Positions 8,127 through 15,099 of a DNA stretch of 18,012 bases are shown piece after piece. A program made the translations under genes and the position numbers. The notes under the pieces are model-generated. The model worked only from the letters and a program-made list of their open reading frames with translations. It did not search any database and had not been told where the DNA came from. This DNA comes from an uncultured Collinsella sp. (lineage in GTDB: Bacteria; Actinomycetota; Coriobacteriia; Coriobacteriales; Coriobacteriaceae), in the NCBI GenBank assembly GCA_900544845.1, contig UQWV01000041.1:1-18012 (forward strand), written 5' to 3'. Each line of letters starts with the position of its first letter. The first letter of the stretch is position 1.

Positions 8127-9149
8127 TTACTCTCCGTCGATATCGGTTGCGACGGCCTCCTCGATAGCCTCAACACCCGCAACCGACAGGTCTTCCTTGC
8201 CCTGGCAAAACTTCTTGTCGACCCAGCCGGTCAGAATCGGAGCCATGATCGCCGTGATGATAACGGCGGTGGCGATCTGAGCGTACGCAGTGGGTGCAAG
8301 ATCGGCGTAGCGCGGCGCGACCTCGGCAAGGGCAACCGGCGTGGTCATAGCCGTGCCGGCGATGGTGGAACAAGCCACGGCAGCCTTGCCGTTACCACCG
8401 CACAGGCGCTCGAACGCAAAGGTGATGGGCCCGACGATAAAGAGCGTGATAAGGCCCAGCAGAATGCCCGAGATGCCGCCGGTGATAAAGCTCGACAGGC
8501 TCATTGACGCACCGAGCTGAAATCCGATGACAGCAATCGCGGGATTGGCACCGGGAACCAGCAGGTTCTTGATGAACGGGAAGAGGTTGCCCAGAACCAT
8601 ACCGATGACAAGCGGCAAAATGGAGCCGATGATGGTACCGACAGGAATGTTGGCGAGACCCGAAACGCCCAGGATGATCATGGTGACGGCGGGGCCGGCC
8701 GTAAAGAACAGGATACCCACGGCGCCTTGCTCGGACTCATCGCCGAACTCGCCCATGATGCCCGTATAGAGCGCCATGTTGCAAAACGTAATGCCGCCGA
8801 TGATGGAAACCGAGCTCAGGCCCAAAAAGTTGTCGTTAAAGAAATATGCCACGCCCAGGCCGAGAGCCGCTGCGACGACCAGCTTGGGGATCAGCACGAC
8901 GATGCCGGTCTTGATGGCGCCCGGCGTGGACTTAAAGCTGATGCCGGCGCCCACAAACAGCAGGATCGCGGCAACGATGGTGTTGGAACCGCCACGGCAG
9001 GCGGCGGTAAAGAAGCCGCCGATCTCAAAAACCTGCGGGCAGAAGGTGTTGAGCAAAAGGCCGACGATCATGGGATAGATCATGATGTCGCCCGGGATGC
9101 GCGGGACCTTGAATTTCTTTTGCTCGTTGGCGGTTGCTTCCTGTGCCAT
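8127..9149 (-). CDS. kdgT: 2-keto-3-deoxygluconate permease
   Basis: A 340-residue inner-membrane carrier of the KdgT family, which imports 2-keto-3-deoxygluconate (a pectin/uronate breakdown product) with protons. After a 20-residue hydrophilic start comes PRIPGDIMIYPMIVGLLLNT, typical of the family N-terminus, then about ten hydrophobic segments, including LLFVGAGISFKSTPGAIKTG and GNGKAAVACSTIAGTAMTTP, both strongly KdgT-like. The ATG at 9149 has GGGGG four bases upstream; the frame extends ten codons to a TTG at 9179, which is less likely. No KDG kinase, aldolase or pectinase gene is in the window, so it may serve a pathway encoded elsewhere or carry a related sugar acid. Confidence 0.9.
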   Translation of the reverse strand: MAQEATANEQKKFKVPRIPGDIMIYPMIVGLLLNTFCPQVFEIGGFFTAACRGGSNTIVAAILLFVGAGISFKSTPGAIKTGIVVLIPKLVVAAALGLGVAYFFNDNFLGLSSVSIIGGITFCNMALYTGIMGEFGDESEQGAVGILFFTAGPAVTMIILGVSGLANIPVGTIIGSILPLVIGMVLGNLFPFIKNLLVPGANPAIAVIGFQLGASMSLSSFITGGISGILLGLITLFIVGPITFAFERLCGGNGKAAVACSTIAGTAMTTPVALAEVAPRYADLAPTAYAQIATAVIITAIMAPILTGWVDKKFCQGKEDLSVAGVEAIEEAVATDIDGE

Positions 9150-9426
9150 GAAACCCCCATTTCCGCTGACGGGGTACAAAAGTCCACGTCACGCTTTGCT
9201 ACAGTAAAGTTTGACCATGGTACCAGAAGAAGCAGACCAGCTCAGTGAGAAATTCGATTCGTTAGGCCGGGACGCCAAACGTGCCCCGCTCTTATATGAG
9301 GCTCAAAACGATATAGAACACGATGCCCGAGACGCAGCAGAAATATCGACCTGCGGCAATAAAGTTCACCTACAATTGCCACCGGATCGAAAGACACAGA
9401 AAGACACAGCTTTTTAGGAAGTCATT
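9150..9426. promoter_or_regulatory. Divergent intergenic region, kdgT / HD gene
   Basis: This 277-base gap must carry both promoters. For the HD gene, TACAAT at 9371-9376 is a plausible -10, with TCGACC 19 bases upstream as a weak -35. A 66-codon open frame starts at the ATG 9217 and ends at 9417, but it has no ribosome binding site, is wholly hydrophilic and resembles nothing known to me, so it is not called. A 10-base unit AAAGACACAG is repeated twice in tandem around 9390-9410. No clear -10/-35 pair was found for kdgT. Confidence 0.35.
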
Positions 9427-10239
9427 ATGACAGCTATCGATCGAGCTCGGGCGTCCGAGGCCTTTAAAACCTATACCGATGCCTACGATGCCGCCAACCC
9501 GCGTATCGCCCTCAAGATCGAACATACCTATCATGTGGCCGAGACATGCGACGCCGTGGCGCGCGAACAGGGCTGGGCGCCAGAGGATATTGACCTGGCA
9601 TGGCTTTGCGGCCTGTTACACGATATGGGCCGCTTTGAACAGCTGCGACGCTGGGACACCTTTAAGGACGCCGAGAGCATGAGCCATGCGGCGCTCGGCG
9701 TCGAGGTCCTCTTTGGCGAGCATCCCGCCGATGCACCCGCCACGACAAACATCCGTGACTTTATCGAGACCGATGCACATGACGAGCTCATCCGCGCAAG
9801 CATTGCCTATCACAGCGATTTCCGCCTACCCGCGCAGCTCGACACACGCACACGGCGCTTCTGCGATATCGTGCGCGATGGCGACAAGATCGACATTATG
9901 CGCACCATCGCCGACAGCGCCGTCGACACCATCCTCAAGGTTGATGAGGATACATTTCTCGCCAGCCACTTCTCGGCACCGGCGCTTGTCGCCTTTGCCG
10001 AACACCGCTGCGTCGCACGCGACGAACGCGATGAGCCGGCCGACTACTTGGTGGGGCTCATCTGCTTTATGTTTGAGCTCGTCTACCCCGCAAGCCGCGC
10101 GCTGGCGCGCGAGCAGGGCGATATCTACCGCCTGCTTGACGCGCCCTTTGGCATTGTGCGCCCCTTTACCGATCCCGCCACGCAGGCGACCTGGGAGCGC
10201 CTAAAGAAAGAGATGCGAGCCTGGCTAGCCGGCGCCTAG
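9427..10239 (+). CDS. HD-domain phosphohydrolase
   Basis: A 270-residue soluble protein with the metal-binding pattern of HD-superfamily phosphohydrolases. Visible ligands are His36 (HTYHVAETC), the paired His65-Asp66 in LLHDMGRF, then His87 and His129 (IAYHSDF), with a conserved RDGDKIDIM segment near 158. Families of this kind remove phosphates from nucleotides or cyclic nucleotides; the substrate cannot be read from the sequence. It lacks a GGDEF or HD-GYP signature (no GYP after the HD), so it should not be called a cyclic di-GMP phosphodiesterase. The ATG 9427 has AGGAA six bases upstream. It is convergent with etfA, and the two stop codons overlap. Confidence 0.85.
   Translation: MTAIDRARASEAFKTYTDAYDAANPRIALKIEHTYHVAETCDAVAREQGWAPEDIDLAWLCGLLHDMGRFEQLRRWDTFKDAESMSHAALGVEVLFGEHPADAPATTNIRDFIETDAHDELIRASIAYHSDFRLPAQLDTRTRRFCDIVRDGDKIDIMRTIADSAVDTILKVDEDTFLASHFSAPALVAFAEHRCVARDERDEPADYLVGLICFMFELVYPASRALAREQGDIYRLLDAPFGIVRPFTDPATQATWERLKKEMRAWLAGA
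10236..10239. other. Interlocked convergent stop codons (CTAG)
   Basis: The palindrome CTAG carries the TAG of the HD gene (plus, 10237-10239) and the TAG of etfA (minus, 10238-10236). No terminator hairpin lies between the two genes, so each transcript must extend antisense into its neighbour. Confidence 0.95.
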
Positions 10240-11441
10240 CGCTCGAGCTGGGCCAGGAGCTCCTCAACGACCTCGACGGCGTCGCCGACGACCTTGTACT
10301 GGGCGGCGCCAAAGATGGGGGCATCCGGGTCCTCATTGATGGCGATAATGCACTCCGCCCCACCGATGCCGGCAAGATGCTGGATGGCACCCGAGACACC
10401 AATGCTCACGAGGAGCTTGGGTGAAACCGACACGCCCGTCTGGCCAATCTGGTGGCGATACTCCAGCCAGCCCGCCTCCACGACGGGTCGTGTGCAGCCG
10501 AGCTCGGCACCCAGGGCTTCGGCGAGCTTTCGCATCAAGGGTAGGTTTTTCTTGGAGCCGATACCGCGACCCACAACAACTAGACGCTCGGCATCGGCAA
10601 TCGAAGCCTGCTGGCCCCATTCCTCAGCGGGAATCGAAATCTCGACACGAGCCTTGGCGTCTTCCGCAAGGAATACCTGGGTAATCGTGCCAGAGCGGCT
10701 GTAGTCAAACTCGGGCGCTCCAAAGATACCGGGGCGCACCGTTGCCATCTGAGGACGGTGGTTGGGGCAAATGATGGTGGCCATCAAGTTGCCGCCAAAC
10801 GCCGGGCGCGTCTGCTGCAGTAGGCCCGTCTCCGCATCCATCGAAAGCACGGTGCAGTCGGCCGTAAGGCCCGTCCGCAGGCGCACGGCAACGCCAGGCG
10901 CCAACTCGCGGCCAAAGGCGGTCGCACCGTACAGAATGGCTTCGGGCTTGCGCTCGGCTACCAAATCGCAGATGAGGCGAGCATAGACCTCCGCGTCGTT
11001 CTGACGCAGGCGCTCGTCACGACAGACCAGAACTTCGTCCGCACCGGCGCAAACCAGATGCTCCAGGTCCTTGAGCGAGCTCTCGGGGCTCATGCCGGCC
11101 AATGCCACCAGACGGCAACCGCGCGCATCGGCAAGCTCGCGGCCCTTGCCCATGAGCTCGAAGGCCACGGACGCCACGGCATCGTGCTCGTCAGTTTGCA
11201 CGAAGACCCAAATGTCTCGATATGCGTCAAGGTCTACCGCACCGGTAGCCTCATCGCGCTCAATCGAGATGGCGTTGACGGGGCAGGCGTCGACGCACCC
11301 GCCGCACAGGATACAGCCGTCGGTTACGTGGGCGCAGCGATTGGGGCGTTCGCCCTCCACCACAATACCGCCCGAGGCGCAGGCGCGAACGCAGCGACCG
11401 CAGCCAATGCAGGCTTCGCTATCGATCATCAGTCCGCTCAT
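10236..11441 (-). CDS. etfA: Electron transfer flavoprotein alpha subunit with N-terminal 2x[4Fe-4S] ferredoxin domain
   Basis: A 401-residue FAD-binding EtfA (FixB) fused to a ferredoxin module. The first 60 residues carry two CxxCxxCxxxC motifs: Cys11, 14, 17, 21 and Cys43, 46, 49, 53 (the second followed by P). Residues about 70-240 are the ETF alpha/beta domain. The C-terminal FAD domain holds the family signature SGAIQHLAG at 350-358 and ends normally. Fusion of ferredoxin to EtfA is known from LctC and CarE of Acetobacterium woodii, in flavin-based electron bifurcating complexes. The ATG directly abuts the etfB stop (TAG-ATG) and its AGGAG site lies within the end of etfB, so the pair is translationally coupled. 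It is last in the operon lctD-like, etfB, etfA. The role as ferredoxin-linked partner of the dehydrogenase is inferred from this context. Confidence 0.93.
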   Translation of the reverse strand: MSGLMIDSEACIGCGRCVRACASGGIVVEGERPNRCAHVTDGCILCGGCVDACPVNAISIERDEATGAVDLDAYRDIWVFVQTDEHDAVASVAFELMGKGRELADARGCRLVALAGMSPESSLKDLEHLVCAGADEVLVCRDERLRQNDAEVYARLICDLVAERKPEAILYGATAFGRELAPGVAVRLRTGLTADCTVLSMDAETGLLQQTRPAFGGNLMATIICPNHRPQMATVRPGIFGAPEFDYSRSGTITQVFLAEDAKARVEISIPAEEWGQQASIADAERLVVVGRGIGSKKNLPLMRKLAEALGAELGCTRPVVEAGWLEYRHQIGQTGVSVSPKLLVSIGVSGAIQHLAGIGGAECIIAINEDPDAPIFGAAQYKVVGDAVEVVEELLAQLER

Positions 11442-12257
11442 CTATGCCATCTCCTCGATGATCTTGGCGAGTTTTGCCGCCTGCTCGGACGCCGCGCCCT
11501 CAACAACCTCACACGTTTGGTCGCGGTCGGGCACAAACGAGCGCACGACCTGCGTCGGCGAGCCGGCAAGGCCGCAACGCGAGGGGTCGGCGCTCACGTC
11601 GGCAGCGCCGACCACACGCACGTCCGCTTCCTCGGCCGCGCGAATGCCAGCGATACTCGGCATGCGCAGCTGGCCAATCTCCTTGGCAGTCGTCATCGCG
11701 CACGGCATCTCCAGATACACCGTTTCCTCGCCGGCGTCACAGCCGTGGACAAGCGCCAGCGAGCCGCAGGTCGTAAAGCCCGCGCTCTGCACGCAACTCG
11801 CGTCGGTCACGCAGGGAATCTCAAAGGCTCCGGCAAGCTCGGGACCAATCTGGGCCGTATCACCGTCAACTGCCATCTTGCCACAAATGAGCAGGTCAAA
11901 GTCCTCGTCGAGCGCCTCGATGCCACATTTGAGGGCATAGGTGGTAGCCAAGGTATCGGCACCCGCAAAGGCGCGATCGGTCAGCAACAGCGCGTCATCG
12001 GCGCCGCGGGCGATGCAGTCGCGCAGCAGTGACTCGGTCGCGGGGATGCCCATCGACACCACCGTCACGCGCACATCCATGCCAAAGCCGATAAAGTCGT
12101 CCTTGAGCGACAGCGCGCATTCCAGAGCGCTTGCATCGAACGGGTTGATGACCGCCTGCTTGCCGTCACGCACAATCGTATTGGTCTTGGGGTCCATCTT
12201 GACCTCGGTGCTTCCCGGCACCGCCTTGACGCACACCACCATATGGAATTCGCTCAT
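11442..12257 (-). CDS. etfB: Electron transfer flavoprotein beta subunit
   Basis: A 271-residue EtfB (FixA), the partner of the EtfA encoded next to it. The N-terminus MVVCVKAVPGSTEVKMDP and the INPFDASALECALSLKD segment (about 38-52) are typical. The nucleotide/flavin-binding motif VDGDTAQIGPELAG lies at 130-143. In bifurcating Etfs this subunit binds NAD(H) and the bifurcating FAD; that role is inferred here from the ferredoxin-fused partner. The start is taken as the ATG at 12257, nine bases after AAAGGGGG. A GTG two codons earlier (12263) would overlap the preceding stop as GTGA but sits only three bases from the ribosome binding site. Middle gene of the operon, two bases after the dehydrogenase stop. 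Confidence 0.92.
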   Translation of the reverse strand: MSEFHMVVCVKAVPGSTEVKMDPKTNTIVRDGKQAVINPFDASALECALSLKDDFIGFGMDVRVTVVSMGIPATESLLRDCIARGADDALLLTDRAFAGADTLATTYALKCGIEALDEDFDLLICGKMAVDGDTAQIGPELAGAFEIPCVTDASCVQSAGFTTCGSLALVHGCDAGEETVYLEMPCAMTTAKEIGQLRMPSIAGIRAAEEADVRVVGAADVSADPSRCGLAGSPTQVVRSFVPDRDQTCEVVEGAASEQAAKLAKIIEEMA

Positions 12258-12259
12258 CT

Positions 12260-13861
12260 TCACGCGCCCCCTTTCTGAACGAGTTCATCCAAGAGCTTCT
12301 CCGAAAACAGGTTGCCGCGGCCGAGCTGTCCAGCAGGGTCGAGTTGGAGCTTGAGTCGAGCCGATTCGACCATGGCCTCGTGGCCGTACATCGTCTCCAA
12401 GAAGCCCGCCTTGATCTTGCCGACGCCGTGCTCGGCAGAGACGGCGCCGCCCATGGCCGTGACTTCGGCCGCCCACCGGGCAAAGAGCTCGCCGCCGGCG
12501 CGATAATCCTGCGCGTCGCGCGGCAGGATATTCACATGCAGATGGTTGTTGCCGATATGCCCCCAGGCGGCAGACTCAAGCCCGCTATCGGCCAGCGTGC
12601 GACGATAGAGGGCGACGACATCGGCCAGACGTGCATTGGGCACCGACATATCCGAACCCAGCTTGGTAATGGTGGGGTCCGTGCGGCGACGCTCGTCGAT
12701 GAGCATGTTGACGCTCTCGGGAACCGCGTGGCGGAAGGACCGCTGGCACTCGCGATCGACCTCGGTGCGCGCAACCCATGTCGCGTCGTCGCGGCCGCCC
12801 GCAAGTTCCAGCACCCATCCCAGGTGGTACAACTCCTCGATCGCCTGGGCTTCATCATCGCAGTCGAGCTCCACGTAGACGCAGACCTTGGCCTCTTTGT
12901 CGAGCGCCGGCAGCGAAGAAAACGCCGTCGACTGCTCGCGCTGGCGGCGTAGGATATCCAGGGCGCCCGCATCGAAATACTCGATGGCGGCCGCGTGGGA
13001 CAGGACGGGGCGCACGGAATCGGTGAAGGACACGGCCTTGTCTTCGCTATCGAAAAAGCAGCTCACACCCCAAACGACCGCCGGTGCCGGCTGCAGGGCA
13101 ATCTCGAGCTCCGTAATGACGCCGAGCGTGCCGCAGGCGCCGATAAAGAGGTCGATGGCATCCATGTCGTCCGCAACAAAATAGCCCGAAGCATTTTTGG
13201 TCTTGGGCATGGTGTAGGCGGGAAGATCAAGCTCGAGCGTGCGGCCCTGCACCGTGACGAGCGAAAGGCGACGACCCTGCGCAAAAACCTCGCCGCGCTG
13301 AAGTTCGACCAGGTCGCCATCGGTCAGCGCGACATGAAGACCCGTGATGTGGGGGCGCATGGGACCGTAAGCGTAGCTACGTGCGCCAGAGGCGTTGCAT
13401 GCCGCCATACCGCCCAAGCAGGCAGATGCCTCGGTGGGATCGGTGGGAAAGAACTGCTCGGGGGCATCCTGAAACTCCTCGTAAGCCTTAAGCGATGCCT
13501 GGTCCCAGCCTGCGGTCGGAAGCACCTTCTTGCCCAGCTGCTTGCGCAGCTCGGACAACACGACGCCCGGCTCTACGCGAAGCAGAAAGCGACCCTGTTC
13601 ATCGCGGCAAAGGCCTAGGTAGCGATTCATACGGGAGGTATTGAGGATGTGGCCGCCATGGGGCACGGCGCCGGCGGCGAGGCCCGTTCGAGCGCCCTGA
13701 ACCGTTACCGGGACACGCTCGGCATGGAGCTGCCGCAGGATGGCGCGAACCTCGTCTTCCGATGTCGGAAACGAAATGCTCGAGGCCTCGCCCGACGAGC
13801 GAGACTCGTCGCGACCGTATTCCTCGAACTCATCGGTGAAGGGTTTGATAGTTGCAGACAT
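12260..13861 (-). CDS. FAD-linked 2-hydroxyacid dehydrogenase (lactate/glycolate type, LctD/GlcD-like)
   Basis: A 533-residue flavoenzyme, probably D-lactate dehydrogenase, oxidising a 2-hydroxyacid to the 2-oxoacid. The N-terminal half is a PCMH-type FAD-binding domain: VTVQGARTGLAAGAVP near 53-68 is the pyrophosphate loop, and NASGARSYAYGPMRPH near 155-170 and GACGTLGVITELEIAL near 243-258 are conserved flavin contacts. The C-terminal FAD-oxidase domain has GHIGNNHLHVN at 434-444, whose histidines are probable substrate or metal ligands, and SAEHGVGKIK at 475-484. The ATG at 13861 has AGGGGAG six bases upstream. It heads the operon with etfB and etfA, as in LDH/Etf complexes where electrons from lactate go to NAD+ at the expense of reduced ferredoxin. 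Lactate versus glycolate or another substrate cannot be decided. No lactate permease or racemase is in the window. Confidence 0.9.
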   Translation of the reverse strand: MSATIKPFTDEFEEYGRDESRSSGEASSISFPTSEDEVRAILRQLHAERVPVTVQGARTGLAAGAVPHGGHILNTSRMNRYLGLCRDEQGRFLLRVEPGVVLSELRKQLGKKVLPTAGWDQASLKAYEEFQDAPEQFFPTDPTEASACLGGMAACNASGARSYAYGPMRPHITGLHVALTDGDLVELQRGEVFAQGRRLSLVTVQGRTLELDLPAYTMPKTKNASGYFVADDMDAIDLFIGACGTLGVITELEIALQPAPAVVWGVSCFFDSEDKAVSFTDSVRPVLSHAAAIEYFDAGALDILRRQREQSTAFSSLPALDKEAKVCVYVELDCDDEAQAIEELYHLGWVLELAGGRDDATWVARTEVDRECQRSFRHAVPESVNMLIDERRRTDPTITKLGSDMSVPNARLADVVALYRRTLADSGLESAAWGHIGNNHLHVNILPRDAQDYRAGGELFARWAAEVTAMGGAVSAEHGVGKIKAGFLETMYGHEAMVESARLKLQLDPAGQLGRGNLFSEKLLDELVQKGGA

Positions 13862-13920
13862 GCAGAACTCCCCTTTAGCTAACTACAGTGTTTGCAGGGA
13901 GATGTTACCGCATCGTTTCG

Positions 13921-13948
13921 TTGACGTGTTCGAGACCGTCTCCATAAT
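13921..13948 (+). promoter_or_regulatory. Sigma70-type promoter of the surface-protein cluster
   Basis: TTGACG (13921-13926), a 16-bp spacer and CATAAT (13943-13948) match the consensus at five of six positions in each box. Transcription would start near 13955 and produce a leader of about 250 nt before the first gene at 14207. No other comparably good promoter was found up to 17425. Confidence 0.6.
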
Positions 13949-14114
13949 TGAGGATTTTTACGTTCGTGCAATTCGGCGAGCGGCCGCTACATCTCGGCAG
14001 GCGATGTTTTTGACACATATCGCTTTGCCGCCAACGATCGCGAAATTGGCGCTCAAAAAATGTTGAAGTATTTTTTACCACCTACTACCTGCGACGATGC
14101 GAATCCGTCAAGCA

Positions 14115-14133
14115 TTTGGTCAGCTTTTGGTCA
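14115..14133. repeat. Direct repeat TTTGGTCA x2, 11-bp period
   Basis: TTTGGTCA occurs at 14115-14122 and again at 14126-14133, one helical turn apart, in the leader of the surface cluster. Such phasing suits binding of a regulator to one DNA face. TGGTC is also the half-site of some GntR/FadR-type operators, but there those are inverted, so this link is only a thought. Confidence 0.4.
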
Positions 14134-14206
14134 AGTAGTGGCTGATACGGTCGGCATCGACAGCCAAACCGATAGAAGTTTTGGCCCCAGAAGCAGGGAG
14201 GTTCCT

Positions 14207-14503
14207 ATGGCATATTACTGGCCCCAGTACGGTGTCGCCATCGAAGTCGACGACGATCCCCATCTCCTGCCTTTCGAAGAAGAGGCATTCCCCGACACGA
14301 CGGTCTACCACGTCACTACCGATGTGATCTGCGACCCCGAGTCGTTCTCGGCGCTCGCCCACCACATCGCACACATCCACGACATCAAGCTCCCTCCCGA
14401 CTTCGATGAGCTTGTCTACTCGCGCCGTCTGATGCTTCACATGCTTTTTGGAGCAGACCCCTCCACGTTTGCGCGCGTCTACACCGCCAAGGATGCCGCA
14501 TGA
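14207..14503 (+). CDS. Hypothetical protein, 98 aa, first gene of the surface cluster
   Basis: Not recognised with confidence. The predicted protein is soluble, acidic, and has no signal peptide or membrane helix. It starts MAYYWPQYGVAIEVDDDPH; the pattern YWP-x-YG-x-AIEVD resembles the central strands of small PD-(D/E)xK nuclease-like proteins (DUF559/Vsr-like, common in Coriobacteriia), but the catalytic ExK is not seen, so activity is doubtful. The middle, TTVYHVTTDVICDPESFSALAHHIAHIH, looks like a strand then a helix. The ATG 14207 has AGGGAGG five bases upstream (14195-14201); the frame is open to an ATG at 14060, giving 147 residues, but that start lacks a ribosome binding site. Its stop overlaps the next start as ATGA, showing translational coupling to a membrane protein. 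Confidence 0.75.
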   Translation: MAYYWPQYGVAIEVDDDPHLLPFEEEAFPDTTVYHVTTDVICDPESFSALAHHIAHIHDIKLPPDFDELVYSRRLMLHMLFGADPSTFARVYTAKDAA

Positions 14504-15009
14504 GTGCAAAGAAACCGCCCCGGCTCGCGAGTTCGGGGCATCGCAAGAAACTCATCATTGCCTGTTTGGCAATCGTCTGCGCCCTCGTCGCCGTAGGATT
14601 GTATGTCTGGCAATCGCAGCCCGTACCCGAGGCAGGCGCTTCGGTTACGAGGGCCGAGGGCAAAACGCGTCAGGAAATCCAAGACGAGCTCGACGCCATC
14701 GTCCGCGACAACATGATGACGATCTCGGTTGCGCCGGTCGCTCAGTTACAGAAGGACGGCAAGCTGCGCGTCAACGTGCAAAACACCGCAGACAACAAGT
14801 TTCCCCAGCGTTTCCGTGTCATTCAAAACGACAAGACCATCTACGAATCCGGCGTGGTCGAAACAGGCAAGACGGTTGAGACCTGCCCCGCAGGAGAGAT
14901 TGAGGAGGGTGAGGCCTACATAGAGATTCAGGCGCTCAACGCCAAGACCCACGACGAGCATGGCAACCCCACGCGCGTCAAAGTACGGGTGGAGCAGGCA
15001 GAAGGCTAG
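14500..15009 (+). CDS. Single-pass membrane-anchored extracytoplasmic protein
   Basis: 169 residues: a short basic cytoplasmic tail (1-17), one hydrophobic helix (about 18-38, KKLIIACLAIVCALVAVGLYVW), then an extracellular part with no C-terminal anchor. The outer part begins with an acidic linker and continues as a predicted beta domain (about 70-165) with the pattern MTISVAPVAQLQKDGKLRVNVQN, then RFRVIQNDKTIYESGVVETGKTVE, and ends in alternating valines. From memory this resembles small beta-sandwich proteins that sit beside secreted surface proteins in clostridial and coriobacterial gene clusters; no published function is known to me. It overlaps the preceding gene by four bases (ATGA). 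It could dock or guide the secreted products of the next genes. Confidence 0.82.
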   Translation: MSAKKPPRLASSGHRKKLIIACLAIVCALVAVGLYVWQSQPVPEAGASVTRAEGKTRQEIQDELDAIVRDNMMTISVAPVAQLQKDGKLRVNVQNTADNKFPQRFRVIQNDKTIYESGVVETGKTVETCPAGEIEEGEAYIEIQALNAKTHDEHGNPTRVKVRVEQAEG

Positions 15010-15061
15010 CTTACCCGCCCCGGCGGCGTTGCACGCACCTCACTCGGCATTCGTCCAATCA

Positions 15062-15080
15062 TCGCGGGAATGGCCCGCGA
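15062..15080 (+). ncRNA. Small hairpin upstream of the WxL-like gene's ribosome binding site
   Basis: TCGCGGG (15062-15068) and CCCGCGA (15074-15080) form a perfect 7-bp stem with the loop AATGG. It ends six bases before GAAAGGA (15087-15093). There is no T-run, so it is unlikely to terminate transcription; it may protect the downstream mRNA or raise its relative expression within the operon. Confidence 0.4.
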
Positions 15081-15099
15081 CGAACAGAAAGGAACGACT

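Larger units (their letters stand above)
13862..14206. other. Divergent non-coding region between the lctD-like operon and the surface cluster
   Basis: 345 bases with lower GC than the genes. It holds a good plus-strand promoter (13921-13948), a second TTGACA at 14010-14015 with a weak -10 (AACGAT, 14033-14038), an AT-rich block at 14052-14080 (A6, then TTGAAG, then T6 followed by ACCACCTACTACCT), and a pair of TTTGGTCA direct repeats. For the minus operon the interval near 13880-13905 holds an imperfect palindrome, CTACA-N5-TGCAG, but no clear promoter. The frame of the downstream 98-aa gene stays open back to 14060, so part of this may be decayed coding sequence. Confidence 0.5.

Noticed and set aside
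8727..9248. 173-residue plus-strand frame antisense to kdgT
   Set aside because: Mirror frame of a hydrophobic gene; no domain or ribosome binding site.
9385..9410. Tandem AAAGACACAG repeat
   Set aside because: Only two copies of 10 bases; no sign of a longer array or function.
9217..9417. 66-codon frame in the kdgT/HD gap
   Set aside because: No Shine-Dalgarno, wholly hydrophilic, no similarity recognised, and it lies where promoters are expected; not excluded but unsupported.
11058..12032. 324-residue open frame antisense to etfA/etfB
   Set aside because: Mirror frame across two well-supported genes, low-complexity, spanning their junction.
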